Shown: positions 7,466 through 15,691 of the stretch, piece after piece
Position numbering within the stretch: position 1 is the first letter of the stretch
Layout: each line of letters begins with the position of its first letter
Assembly (NCBI GenBank): GCA_044359885.1
Contig: JBIKLI010000026.1
Span: forward strand, 1 to 21,740
Direction: 5' to 3'
Origin: CAIOSQ01 sp044359885
GTDB lineage: Bacteria > Pseudomonadota > Alphaproteobacteria > CACIAM-22H2
DNA length: 21,740 nucleotides
Position numbers and translations under genes: made by a program
Notes under the pieces: generated by a model
What the model saw: the letters and a program-made list of their open reading frames with translations, nothing else
What the model was told of the DNA's origin: nothing
The model's database searches: none

Positions 7466-9565
7466 TCAGCTGGCGAGGCGGATCCAGACATGCGTGTCGT
7501 GGAACACCGCGCCGCCATTGGGCGGGGCGGGGTCGTCGGAGATCAGGGCGTTGATGCCCAGGCCTTCGGGGAAATGGCGGTTCGGCCAGATGCTCTCGAC
7601 CACCAGCACGCCGCGCTGCACGCCGTCGAAGATCCGGGCGTGCAGCGTGACCGTGCCGCGTGGATTGCCGAGGGTGACCCGGTCGCCCTCCGCGATGCCG
7701 GCGGCGCGCGCGTCCTCGGGGTGGATCATCACGCTCGGCCGGCCCTCGCGCTTCAGCGAGCCCGGGGTCTCGGTGAATGACGTGTTGAGGAAGCTGCGCG
7801 CGGGCGGTGCCACCATGCGGAACGGGCAGTCGGCGCTGGGCTCCTCCACGATGGCGTGGAAATCCGGCCAGTCCGGCATGCGATCGCCATAGGGCCCGAG
7901 CGCCTTCCAGTCCGGGCGGAAGCGGAACCGCCCGTCCTTGTGGCCGAAGCCGTCCAGGAAATGCGCCGTCTCGAAGGGCGGCGTGGCGTCGAGGAACCGT
8001 CCGGCGGCGACGTCCTGCGCGCCGGGCCAGCCCGATGCGCGCAGCGTGGCGTCGATGATCTCCATCTCCGTCATCGCGAAGCCCGGATGCGAGGCGCCGA
8101 GGCGGCTGGCGAGCGCGCAGATCACGGCATGGTTCGTGCGGCATTCGCCTGGCGGCTCGACCAGCTTGCGGCCGATCTGGATCGTGGCATGGCCGCCGGC
8201 CTGGTAGATGTCGTCATGCTCCAGGAACATGGTCGCGGGCAGGACGATGTCTGCCATGCGCGCGGTGTCGGTCATGAACTGTTCGTGGACGGCGACGAAA
8301 AGGTCGTCGCGCTGGAAGCCGCGCCGCACCTTGTTCAGATCCGGGCAGACATTCATCGGATTGACGTTCTGGATCAGCATCGCGGTGACCGGCGGACCGC
8401 CGCGCAGGTCGGCCGGGTCATGGGTCAGGATGGCGCCAAGCCGCGACATGTCGAAGATGCGGATCGTCGGATCGCGCAGATCCAGACCCTCGATCAGCGT
8501 CTTGTTCCAGCGATAGGTGCCGCCGAAATTCCACAGCGCGCCGCCGCCGCGATGGCGCCACTTGCCACCGACCGCCGGCAGGCAACTGACCGCATGGACC
8601 ATCGAGGCCCCGTTGCGCGAACGCGAGAAACCGTAGCCCACGCGGATGAAGGCGCGGTCGGTGCGGCCATAGTCGCGCGCGAAGTCGCGGATCTCCGCCG
8701 CCGTCAGCCCGGTGATGGCCGCTGCCCATTCGGGCGTGCGCGCGGCGAGGTGCCGCTCGAGCCCGTCCGGATCGTCGGTGTGGCGCGCCAGATAGTCGCG
8801 ATCGGCGAAGCCCTCGGCGAAGAGGACATGCATCACCGCGCAGGCCAGCGCGCCGTCGGTGCCCGGGCGCAGCATCAGATGCGTGTCGGCGGCCTGGGCG
8901 GTCGGCGTCCGGTAGGGATCGACGACGACGAAACGCGCGCCGCGCGCCTTCCGCGCCCGCGCGACATGGGTCATGAAATTGACCTGGGTCGTGACGGGAT
9001 TGCCGCCCCACATGACGATCAGGTCGCTGTCGGCGGCCTCGCGCGGATCGACCCCGGTTTGCCGTCCGGTGCCGGCCATCCAGCCGGCATGGACGATCCA
9101 GGTGCAGATCGTCTTGTCCATGCCCGAATAGCGCATCGCATGTCGCAGCCGGTTGATGCCGTCGCGCTGCACCAGGCCCATCGTGCCGGCGAAGAAATAC
9201 GGCCACACCGTCTCGCTGCCATGGCGCGCGGCGGCGTCGCGAAAGCGGATGGCGATCTCGTCCAGCGCCTCGTCCCAGGAGATCGGCGCGAACCGGCCCT
9301 CGCCCTTGGCGCCGACGCGCCGCAACGGCCGCGTCAGCCGGTCCGGATGATGGATGCGCTCGGCATAGCGCGCGACCTTGGCGCAGATCACGCCAGCCGT
9401 GTAGCCATGCTCCTCCGCGCCCGAGACCCGCCCGATCCGCCCGCTGGCCAGAACCTCGACATCGAGCGCGCAGACCGACGGGCAGTCATGCGGGCAGACC
9501 GAGGCATGGGTGCCTGGGCGATTGGCGCTCGCCGCCGCCTCGGGCGGCGAAGTCGTGTCGGGCAT
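7466..9565 (-). CDS. Molybdopterin-dependent oxidoreductase with [4Fe-4S] cluster
   Basis: A 699-residue member of the DMSO-reductase superfamily (COG0243). The N-terminal cluster motif is VCPHDCPSVC with a fourth Cys in GVICAKV (Cys 24, 28, 32, 61). ISWDEALDEIA (95-105), MWGGNPV and DPYRTPTAQAAD with LRPGTDGALA are the usual cofactor-binding segments. ADIVLPATMFLEHDD follows further on, and the C-terminal domain contains VMIHPEDARAAGIAEGDRV and NPRGTV, which hold the pterin. Cys 154 in KTICTWIVHAGW is a possible molybdenum ligand, but this is inference. There is no twin-arginine signal and no neighbouring electron-transfer or membrane subunit, so it is probably cytoplasmic and works alone or with a distant partner. 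The closest general group is the 'molybdopterin oxidoreductase family protein' of about 700 residues; the substrate is unknown. It is convergent with the sulfatases. Confidence 0.88.
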   Translation of the reverse strand: MPDTTSPPEAAASANRPGTHASVCPHDCPSVCALDVEVLASGRIGRVSGAEEHGYTAGVICAKVARYAERIHHPDRLTRPLRRVGAKGEGRFAPISWDEALDEIAIRFRDAAARHGSETVWPYFFAGTMGLVQRDGINRLRHAMRYSGMDKTICTWIVHAGWMAGTGRQTGVDPREAADSDLIVMWGGNPVTTQVNFMTHVARARKARGARFVVVDPYRTPTAQAADTHLMLRPGTDGALACAVMHVLFAEGFADRDYLARHTDDPDGLERHLAARTPEWAAAITGLTAAEIRDFARDYGRTDRAFIRVGYGFSRSRNGASMVHAVSCLPAVGGKWRHRGGGALWNFGGTYRWNKTLIEGLDLRDPTIRIFDMSRLGAILTHDPADLRGGPPVTAMLIQNVNPMNVCPDLNKVRRGFQRDDLFVAVHEQFMTDTARMADIVLPATMFLEHDDIYQAGGHATIQIGRKLVEPPGECRTNHAVICALASRLGASHPGFAMTEMEIIDATLRASGWPGAQDVAAGRFLDATPPFETAHFLDGFGHKDGRFRFRPDWKALGPYGDRMPDWPDFHAIVEEPSADCPFRMVAPPARSFLNTSFTETPGSLKREGRPSVMIHPEDARAAGIAEGDRVTLGNPRGTVTLHARIFDGVQRGVLVVESIWPNRHFPEGLGINALISDDPAPPNGGAVFHDTHVWIRLAS

Positions 9566-9712
9566 GTCGGTCCTGTCCTTCCCACCCGCAAGTTGCCGTC
9601 GCGCGGCCGGCGCGGCAAGCGGGATGGAACGGCGCGTGCGACCGATCAGGTTCTGACCGGCCGGGATGGTTGAATCGCTGCCAGGGAAGCTAAGGAAAAG
9701 ACGAGGAAAGCC

Positions 9713-10324
9713 ATGATCGTCTCAGACGGCGAACCGGTTGTCCCGGAGGGCGTCAAGCGCTTCCGGCTGGTCGCGTGGCGCGACCGGCTGCTCGCGCGAC
9801 TGAAGGCGCGCGGCGTCTGCAGCATTCGCATCCGGTTCACCGGCGGCGGCGATGGCGGGATGTTCGGCGCGCCCGAGGCGACGGACCGGACGGGCAAGAA
9901 GGTGGACCTGAACCGGGTCCGGATCGACTGGCCGGTCGAGGTCTCGACGCTCGGGGCCGGCGGGAACTGGGAAAAGACCACGGAGATCCGGAAGATTTCC
10001 GCCGCCCAGGCGATCGAGAAATTGGCCGACGACATCACCGACGCCGTGATCATGGACTGGGTCTACGATTGCGGCGCGCGCGGCACGCTGACCATGGATC
10101 TGGCCTGGGAACGCGCACGGATCCGCCTGGACGTCGAAGATTCGGGCTATCTCAACGAGGGCCGGGTCTACACGCGTGTGGGCACGAAGCTCCGGCTCGG
10201 CGGCCATGGCTTCCATACCGAGCAGATCCAGCCGAGCGGCCTCTACGCCGACAATTGGGATCTTCCCGCCGAATCGCCGCAAGCCGCGGCGCGCCGCTCG
10301 CGTGCCCGCGGCGCGGCGACCTGA
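9713..10324 (+). CDS. DUF6878-like protein
   Basis: A 203-residue protein of unknown function. It resembles DUF6878: a strand CSIRIRFTGGGDGGMFG (36-52) with the Gly-rich GGGDGG, and later DAVIMDWVYDCGARGTLTMDL (110-130) followed by ARIRLDVEDSGYL. The family usually has a GDSG-like motif and a DGAxG-type motif at matching places. The last 20 or so residues are Ala/Arg-rich and look unfolded. AGG at 9704-9706 is well placed before the ATG. It is the first gene of a three-gene cassette, divergent from the oxidoreductase gene, with the promoter presumably in the 147-base gap (9566-9712). A weak candidate there is TTGAAT at 9670 with TAAGGA at 9691. I recognise the family from pattern only, so the assignment is moderate. 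Confidence 0.6.
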   Translation: MIVSDGEPVVPEGVKRFRLVAWRDRLLARLKARGVCSIRIRFTGGGDGGMFGAPEATDRTGKKVDLNRVRIDWPVEVSTLGAGGNWEKTTEIRKISAAQAIEKLADDITDAVIMDWVYDCGARGTLTMDLAWERARIRLDVEDSGYLNEGRVYTRVGTKLRLGGHGFHTEQIQPSGLYADNWDLPAESPQAAARRSRARGAAT

Positions 10325-10345
10325 ACCCGCAACGCGAGGCGAGAC

Positions 10346-10816
10346 ATGCACCCGCATCACCACAGCCTGACCAGCGTCAGGATCTGGGGCGGTCGCGTCG
10401 AGGATTACGCGCCCATCCATGACTGGTTCGACGCGACCAAGGAGAGCTTCGCCGATGCCCGCCACCGGGCGTTGCGCCATCACAGCCAGGGGATCTTCGA
10501 GGCGGAGCGCGTCTTCGGCCGGACGATCACGAATTCCGACGGCCGCATCGTGCCGGTGCGCTACATCGGCGAGCAGCACGTCAAGGAAGACTGCGCCGGG
10601 CGCATACCCACGGTCGCGGACTGGTTCCGCAACATCCGCATGGAGCCGTGGATGAACCGCGGCTACCAGGTCGAAGGGCCGGGCAGCACGGGTTCCTCGG
10701 GGACGCCGAGGGCCCCGCGCAAGCGCGCGGCCGTCGCGCCGCCGGCCACGCCCGCACGAGCGGCGCGCCGCCGTCGGGCGGGCGAGGAGACCCAGCCAGC
10801 CGGAGGCCGCCGATGA
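10346..10816 (+). CDS. DUF6915-like protein
   Basis: A 156-residue protein of unknown function. Residues 1-106 match the DUF6915 pattern well: the His-rich start MHPHHHSLTSVRIWGG, then YAPIHDWFDATK, RHRALRHHSQGIF, VFGRTITNSDGR, VRYIGEQHVKED, GRIPTVADWF and EPWMNRG. The many conserved His, Asp and Glu residues suggest metal binding or catalysis, but no activity is established to my knowledge. Residues 111-156 are a basic Pro/Ala/Arg tail, probably disordered and absent from shorter family members. It starts 21 bases after the upstream gene and overlaps the next gene by 4 bases (ATGA), so the three are translated as a unit. Such genes are often found on plasmids and in variable regions of alphaproteobacteria (general recollection, not checked). 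Confidence 0.75.
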   Translation: MHPHHHSLTSVRIWGGRVEDYAPIHDWFDATKESFADARHRALRHHSQGIFEAERVFGRTITNSDGRIVPVRYIGEQHVKEDCAGRIPTVADWFRNIRMEPWMNRGYQVEGPGSTGSSGTPRAPRKRAAVAPPATPARAARRRRAGEETQPAGGRR

Positions 10817-11352
10817 GGATCGCCGCGTTCGAACGCCGCGCACAGCTGGCGCGCCTCGTCGCGGCGATGCGCAAGCACCGCATCAAGGGTTTCCGCTTCG
10901 ACATCTGGGAATCCGAGGACGAGTATCGTCCGATCGGTCCCCGGCATTTCCCGCCCGTCGAGCCGCCGCAGATCGAGGGACCCGCGAAGGCTGGCGAACA
11001 GAAGATCCTCTGGCGCGGCGGCACGGGCGCCGGCGCCGGGGCCGGGCGCTCGGCCTCGCCGAAGACCCTGGCGGAGATCGCCAGGATGATCGCCGTCGAG
11101 CTGTCGCAGACCTGCCTCAGTCAATGGGCGCGCAGCCCGGCCTATCTGCGGCGGTTCCAGGACGTGGCGAAGCGCAACCGGATCGAACTCGCCGATTATC
11201 CGCGCGCGCGCTACGCCAGGACCAGGACGGTCCTGCGCCTTTATGTCGAACGCGGCGAGCTGGCCGTCCGGATGGAGATCGACGCAACATACGGCGCGTG
11301 CCGCCTGCGCGCCTTCGACTGCAGCAACGACTGGCCGATCGAGATCGCGTGA
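10813..11352 (+). CDS. Hypothetical protein, third gene of the DUF6878/DUF6915 cassette
   Basis: A 179-residue protein that I do not recognise. The start is fixed by the ATGA overlap with the preceding gene and GGAGG at 10802-10806. It appears to have two parts. Residues 1-66 are charged (RAQLARLVAAMRKHRIKGF, then DIWESEDEYRPIG). A Gly/Ala linker (69-78) follows, then a helical part with AEIARMIAVELSQTCLSQWA and a final strand-rich stretch ERGELAVRMEIDATYGACRL. There is no signal peptide or membrane segment. Its function may be linked to that of its two overlapping or adjacent partners. It ends 62 bases before cas6 on the same strand, so read-through into the CRISPR locus is possible. Confidence 0.6.
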   Translation: MRIAAFERRAQLARLVAAMRKHRIKGFRFDIWESEDEYRPIGPRHFPPVEPPQIEGPAKAGEQKILWRGGTGAGAGAGRSASPKTLAEIARMIAVELSQTCLSQWARSPAYLRRFQDVAKRNRIELADYPRARYARTRTVLRLYVERGELAVRMEIDATYGACRLRAFDCSNDWPIEIA

Positions 11353-11414
11353 GCCGGCCACCGGGCAGTCTTCGCCGCGCGGCGTCCGCGAGGATCTTGT
11401 AGTCTGGCGCCTGC

Positions 11415-12392
11415 ATGACGTCGCCCGCGCTGCCCCTCGTCCGCTACCGCTTCGCCTATCGCGCCCGCGACGCCGGCGTTCTGCGCGCCTTCGGGGGATC
11501 GGCGTGGCGCGGCGTGTTCGGGCATGCGCTGAAGCGGGTGGTGTGCGCGATGCGGCTCAGGCCCTGCGCCGGCTGTCCGCTGATCGACGGCTGCGCGTAT
11601 CCGGCGCTGTTCGAGGGTCGCCGGCCGGCGGGGGCGGGAGCGGGGGCCGCGGCGGCGGCGCCGGCGGGAATCGATCTGCTGGCGGTGCCCTATGTCTTCG
11701 CGGCCGATCATCGCGGCGACGTGGCCTTCGCGGCGGGCGACGTCGTGTCGACGACGCTGACGCTGGTGGGCAGCGCCAATGCGCGGCTGGTCTATGTCGT
11801 GCGGGCGATGGCGGAGGCGGGGCTGGCCGGTCTGGGGCCGGCGCGCGCGCGGCTGGAACTGGTGCGGGTCGAGGCGCTGGACGGGCTCGACGCCGCTGCC
11901 GGCATGCTGGTCCATGACGGCGGCGCGCGATGCCTGCCGGCGGCGCCGCGCAGCCCGGACATGGCACCGCTCGGCCGGCATGTCGTGGTGACGCTACGCA
12001 CGCCGCTGCGCCTGCGGCTGGGCGGCGATCTGGTGACGCCCGGCGGGTTCCAGCCCGCGCAGCTGCTGGTCGCGGCGATGCGCCGCGTCTCCAGCCTCGC
12101 GGCGCTCCATGGCGCCGGGCCGATCGCAGCCGACTACGCCGCGCTGAAGCAGGCCGCGGCCGGGGCTGCGCTCGCGGGGACGCCGGCGTTGCGCTGGCAG
12201 GAGCAGACGCGCTTTTCGGCGCGCCAGCGCACCGCGATGAAGATGGGCGGTCTGATCGGGACGGTCGGCCTCGATCTGGGGGCCGACGCCGATGCCCTCG
12301 CGCCCTGGCTCGGCCTCGCGCAATGGGTCGGGCTCGGCAAGGGGGCCAGCATGGGGATGGGGGATTTCCGGGTGGTGGCGGCGGCGGGCTGA
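11415..12392 (+). CDS. cas6: CRISPR pre-crRNA processing endoribonuclease Cas6
   Basis: A 325-residue RAMP protein that would cut the CRISPR transcript within repeats to give crRNAs. It belongs to the Cas6 group (PF10040) common in type III loci. These carry a Cys cluster after the first strand-helix unit, here Cys 44, 51, 54 and 60 in RPCAGCPLIDGCAYPALFEG, likely a zinc site. The N-terminus has the typical WRGVFGHALKR (31-41), whose His 37 is a candidate catalytic residue. Residues 69-85 are an Ala/Gly-rich insert. The C-terminus ends with the RAMP glycine-rich loop WVGLGKGASMGMGDFRV (304-320), expected to contact the repeat hairpin. It is the first cas gene here, separated from cas10 by two non-cas genes on the same strand, so its link to the csm genes rests on proximity and orientation. 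Confidence 0.85.
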   Translation: MTSPALPLVRYRFAYRARDAGVLRAFGGSAWRGVFGHALKRVVCAMRLRPCAGCPLIDGCAYPALFEGRRPAGAGAGAAAAAPAGIDLLAVPYVFAADHRGDVAFAAGDVVSTTLTLVGSANARLVYVVRAMAEAGLAGLGPARARLELVRVEALDGLDAAAGMLVHDGGARCLPAAPRSPDMAPLGRHVVVTLRTPLRLRLGGDLVTPGGFQPAQLLVAAMRRVSSLAALHGAGPIAADYAALKQAAAGAALAGTPALRWQEQTRFSARQRTAMKMGGLIGTVGLDLGADADALAPWLGLAQWVGLGKGASMGMGDFRVVAAAG

Positions 12393-12494
12393 CCGGGCGG
12401 AACGGAGCGTCGAGACGGTTGACGCGGGGGGCATGGACGCCGAAGCATGGCGGCCGGATTTGCGGTCTTCGGATCGTCGCGGGAGGAGTCGTCC

Positions 12495-13283
12495 ATGGGT
12501 GCGTTCGCGGGCAAGAGCGTCATCGTCACCGGCGGGGCAAAGGGCATCGGGCGCGCCATCAGCCTTGGCTTCGTGCGCGCCGGGGCGGGCGTCGCCTGCG
12601 CGGATGTCGACGAGGCGGCCGGTGCCGAGACGCTGCGGCTGGCGGCGGGCGCCGAGGGCCGGATGATCTTCGTCGCGGCCGATGTCAGCCGGTCGGCGGC
12701 CTGCAAGGCGCTGGTCGAGCGGACCGTCGCGGCCTTCGGCGGCGTCGACATCCTGTGCAACAATGTCGGGATCCAGCCGACCGACAGCTATCTGCCGGCG
12801 CATGAATTGCCGGAGGAGACCTGGGACCGGATCATCGACGTCAATCTCAAGAGCCGCTTCCTGATGACCAAATACTGCGTGCCGGAGATGAAGAAGCGCG
12901 GCGGCGGCGCCATCATCAACACGGCGAGCGTCCAGGGCCTGCAATCGGCGCTGGGCGTGGGCCCCTATGCCGCCAGCAAGGGCGGCGACCTGTCGCTCAC
13001 CCGCCAGCTGGCGCTGGAATACGCGAAGGACAGGATCCGCGTGCTGGCCGTCAATCCCGGCACGATCGAGACGCCGCTGGTGGCCGAGGCGGCCGCGGCC
13101 TTCGGCGAGACCGTCGACAGCCAGCGCGCGAAATGGGGCGCCTGCCATCCGCTGGACCGCATCGGCCAGCCCGAGGAGATCGCCGAGGTGGTGATGTTCC
13201 TGGCCAGCGACAAGGCGTCGTTCATGACCGGCTCCTACGTCAACGTCGATGGCGGGCTGATGGCCAAGGGCGCCTGGGCCTGA
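12495..13283 (+). CDS. Short-chain dehydrogenase/reductase (SDR) family oxidoreductase
   Basis: A 262-residue classical SDR. The nucleotide-binding motif is TGGAKGIG (12-19), NNVG (89-92) stabilises the central sheet, and the catalytic set is Asn 117, Ser 145, Tyr 158 and Lys 162 (YAASK). ADVDE (36-40) places an acidic residue after the second strand, which favours NAD(H) over NADP(H). VNPGTIETP and the C-terminal YVNVDGGLMAKG complete the family pattern. GGGAGGAG at 12480-12487 is a good ribosome binding site before ATG 12495. The substrate cannot be deduced; relatives include glucose dehydrogenase and many 3-hydroxyacyl or sugar dehydrogenases. It sits between cas6 and the next gene with gaps of 102 and 61 bases. 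No known CRISPR role exists for such enzymes, so it may be a passenger. Confidence 0.93.
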   Translation: MGAFAGKSVIVTGGAKGIGRAISLGFVRAGAGVACADVDEAAGAETLRLAAGAEGRMIFVAADVSRSAACKALVERTVAAFGGVDILCNNVGIQPTDSYLPAHELPEETWDRIIDVNLKSRFLMTKYCVPEMKKRGGGAIINTASVQGLQSALGVGPYAASKGGDLSLTRQLALEYAKDRIRVLAVNPGTIETPLVAEAAAAFGETVDSQRAKWGACHPLDRIGQPEEIAEVVMFLASDKASFMTGSYVNVDGGLMAKGAWA

Positions 13284-13344
13284 GCGGCGGCGGCGTCTGC
13301 GCGCGCCGCCCCGGCCGACGCCGCGCCACGCAACGACCCGCAAC

Positions 13345-15600
13345 ATGCCGCGTCTGTCGATCGCCTTCTTCGCGTCCGGGTTCGCGGCGCTGCTGTGCCA
13401 GATCGTCTGGCAGCGCATGCTGGGCATCTTCGCGGGTTCGGACACCATTTCCGCGGCCCTGGTCGTCGGCGCGTTTCTCGCCGGGCTGGGGCTCGGCTCG
13501 CTGGCCGGTGCCCGCGTCGCGGACCGGCTGAGCGCCGCGCAGGCGCTGGCCGGCTTCGCCGCGGCCGAGATCGGGGTCGGGCTCTTCGCCCTGGTCTCCA
13601 AGCCGTTCCTCTACGACTGGATCGCCGCCGGGCTGGCGGGCCGGGTCGATGCGCCGGCCGCGATCTTCGCGCTGTGCTTCGCCGGGCTGGTGCTGCCGAC
13701 GACGCTGATGGGCGCGTCGCTGCCTTTGCTGGCGCGCGCGGTCGCGCAATCCGTCGACGCGATCGCCGAGCGCGTCGGGCTGCTCTACGGGCTCAACACG
13801 CTGGGCGCCGGGCTCGGCGCGCTGGTCGGCGGCTGGCTGCTGGTCGGCAATCTGGGCTTCGTCGGGGCGCTGCGGCTGGCCGCGGCGCTCGATGTGGCGG
13901 CGGCGCTGATCGCCCTCAGCCTGATCGGGCAGCTGCGCGCGGGCCCGGAGCCCGCCGCGCGTCCCGCGCCGGCCCGGGCCGCGGCCATGTCCGCGCCGGC
14001 GCCCGATCACGGCAGCCTGCCGGTCTGGTGCGGTCTGGTGTTCCTGTCGGGCTACGTGATCGTGGCCCTGGAGATCGTCTGGGTCCGCCTGATGGGTCAG
14101 TTCGGCCAGTACCACGCCTATCTGTTCCCGACCGTGCTCGGCATCTTCCTGCTGGCCGACGGGCTGGGCATGGCGGTCGCGGCGCGGATGCTGCGCCGGA
14201 TCGCCGATCCGCGCCCGGCCTTCTTCATCGTCCAGGGCGCCGGCTTCGTGCTCGCGGCGGCGCTGATCCTCGCGCTGTGGCTGGCGGTGCCGCAGGCGCC
14301 GCTGGCCGAACTGATGGCCGTCGACAACAGCCGTCTGCGCGGTGCCGCGCTGTGGGGGATGGTGGCGGTCGCGGTGGCCGTGGTCGGACCGCCGTCCTTC
14401 CTGATCGGCATGACCTTTCCCTTCGTGCAGAAGGCCGTGCAGCGCGACCTGTCGGCGGTCGGCATGCGCGTCGGCTGGGTGCAGTTGGCGAACATCGCCG
14501 GCAACGCCGCGGGATCGATCCTGACCGGGCTGCTGTCGCTGCATCTGCTGGGCACGGCCGGCACGCTGAAGCTGCTGGCGCTGCTGTCGCTGGTGCTGCT
14601 GGCCGGCTGGCTGTGGGTGGCGGGTGGCCGCCGTCTGCCCGAGCTTGCCCTCGCCGCGTGCTGTGCCGCGCTGCTCGTGGTCATGCCCGGCAACGCCGCG
14701 CTCTGGGTGCGCATGCATGGCGACAAGCCGGACCGCTATCAGGCATGGTCGGAGGACCGCTCCGGCGTGGCGCTGTTCCGCGACGAGTCCGCCGGATCCG
14801 CGGGCAGCCCGTTCTACATCCAGGGTTTCAGCCAGGGCCGCATTCCGTTCCTGCCGATCCACCAGTTCCTCGGCGCTGTCGGCCCGCTGCTCCATCCCGC
14901 GCCGCGCGAGGTCCTGGCCATCGGCGTCGGCAGCGGCGGCACGCCCTGGGCCGCGGGCATCAGGCCCGAAAGCCGGGTGCGCGCCATCGAACTGGTCGGT
15001 CCCGTGCTGACCGTGCTGGACGATGTCGCGGCGCAATTCCCGCACGGGCCGATCGCGCGCATGCTGGCCGATCCGCGCTGGACCTTCCTCTACGGCGACG
15101 GGCGGCGGCTCCTGGCGCGCGAGACGCGTCTCTACGACGTGATCGAGGCCGACGCGATCCTGCCAGAAGGGTCGCATTCCGGCCTGCTCTACAGCGCCGA
15201 GTTCCTCGAATCGGTGCGCCGGCGTCTGGCGCCGGGCGGGCTCTATGTCCAGTGGGCGCCGACCGCCCGTGCCGCCGAGACCTTCGTCGCGGTCTTCCCG
15301 CATGCGCTGCTGCTGATGCCGGCGGCGGTGCTGATCGGTGCCAACGATCCGATCCGCTTCGACGCGGCGGCGCTGCGCGCGGCGTTCCGCGCGCCCGACA
15401 ATCTCGCCCATCTGCGCGCCGGCAACGCCCGCGACTTCGACTGGGCGACGATGTTCGCCGGGGGCGCGCATCGCTGGGAGCCGGGACAGGCGCGCGCACC
15501 GGCTCCGCTGACCGACGTGTTCCCGCGCGACGAGTTCTATCTCAACAATCCGATCGCCGGCACGGACCGGATCCTGGGCGCGGGCGGCCGGGTCCGATGA
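13345..15600 (+). CDS. Membrane-embedded spermidine-synthase-like protein
   Basis: A 751-residue fusion of a polytopic membrane part and a C-terminal methyltransferase-fold domain. Residues 1-450 hold about a dozen hydrophobic segments in two halves (roughly 1-196 and 225-450) joined by a Pro/Ala linker (about 200-222). The first half begins FFASGFAALLCQIVWQRML, a pattern typical of the 'fused MFS/spermidine synthase' family. Residues 520-740 resemble polyamine aminopropyltransferases: VLAIGVGSGG (523-532), an acidic residue at Glu 549, YGDGRRLL (583-590), and YDVIEADAILPEG with LYSAEFLESVRRRLAPGG. The second acidic residue of the usual DSSDP motif is missing (ADAILP), so true spermidine synthesis is doubtful. 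The protein is expected in the inner membrane with the Rossmann domain in the cytoplasm. It lies between the SDR gene and cas10, same strand. Confidence 0.85.
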   Translation: MPRLSIAFFASGFAALLCQIVWQRMLGIFAGSDTISAALVVGAFLAGLGLGSLAGARVADRLSAAQALAGFAAAEIGVGLFALVSKPFLYDWIAAGLAGRVDAPAAIFALCFAGLVLPTTLMGASLPLLARAVAQSVDAIAERVGLLYGLNTLGAGLGALVGGWLLVGNLGFVGALRLAAALDVAAALIALSLIGQLRAGPEPAARPAPARAAAMSAPAPDHGSLPVWCGLVFLSGYVIVALEIVWVRLMGQFGQYHAYLFPTVLGIFLLADGLGMAVAARMLRRIADPRPAFFIVQGAGFVLAAALILALWLAVPQAPLAELMAVDNSRLRGAALWGMVAVAVAVVGPPSFLIGMTFPFVQKAVQRDLSAVGMRVGWVQLANIAGNAAGSILTGLLSLHLLGTAGTLKLLALLSLVLLAGWLWVAGGRRLPELALAACCAALLVVMPGNAALWVRMHGDKPDRYQAWSEDRSGVALFRDESAGSAGSPFYIQGFSQGRIPFLPIHQFLGAVGPLLHPAPREVLAIGVGSGGTPWAAGIRPESRVRAIELVGPVLTVLDDVAAQFPHGPIARMLADPRWTFLYGDGRRLLARETRLYDVIEADAILPEGSHSGLLYSAEFLESVRRRLAPGGLYVQWAPTARAAETFVAVFPHALLLMPAAVLIGANDPIRFDAAALRAAFRAPDNLAHLRAGNARDFDWATMFAGGAHRWEPGQARAPAPLTDVFPRDEFYLNNPIAGTDRILGAGGRVR

Positions 15601-15691
15601 CGCGGCAGGTCCGGGTTTGCGTCGCCGGCCGCGAGGCGCTAAGCGTCGCGGTCATGACGACCGTGACCCCGCGCGGCACCGGCAGGCACCG

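Noticed and set aside
4674..8144. Very long open frame on the minus strand across the second sulfatase
   Set aside because: It is an antisense by-product of high GC codon bias: the translation is Arg/Ala/His-rich and matches no family until it enters the out-of-frame oxidoreductase region. The sulfatase on the plus strand is clear.
9670..9696. Promoter for the DUF6878 cassette (TTGAAT and TAAGGA)
   Set aside because: The spacing is 15 bases and the -10 match is poor, so it is mentioned only as a weak candidate.
11353..11414. Possible CRISPR leader or repeat next to cas6
   Set aside because: The 62-base gap has no direct repeats. No set of equally spaced repeats was seen anywhere in the window.
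13240..15471. Minus-strand frame opposite the spermidine-synthase-like gene
   Set aside because: Gln/Arg/His-rich antisense shadow; the plus-strand product has clear membrane segments and a Rossmann motif.
15601..15691. Short GGTCA/TGACC inverted repeat before cas10 as an operator
   Set aside because: Only 5 bp per arm in very GC-rich sequence; not distinguishable from chance.
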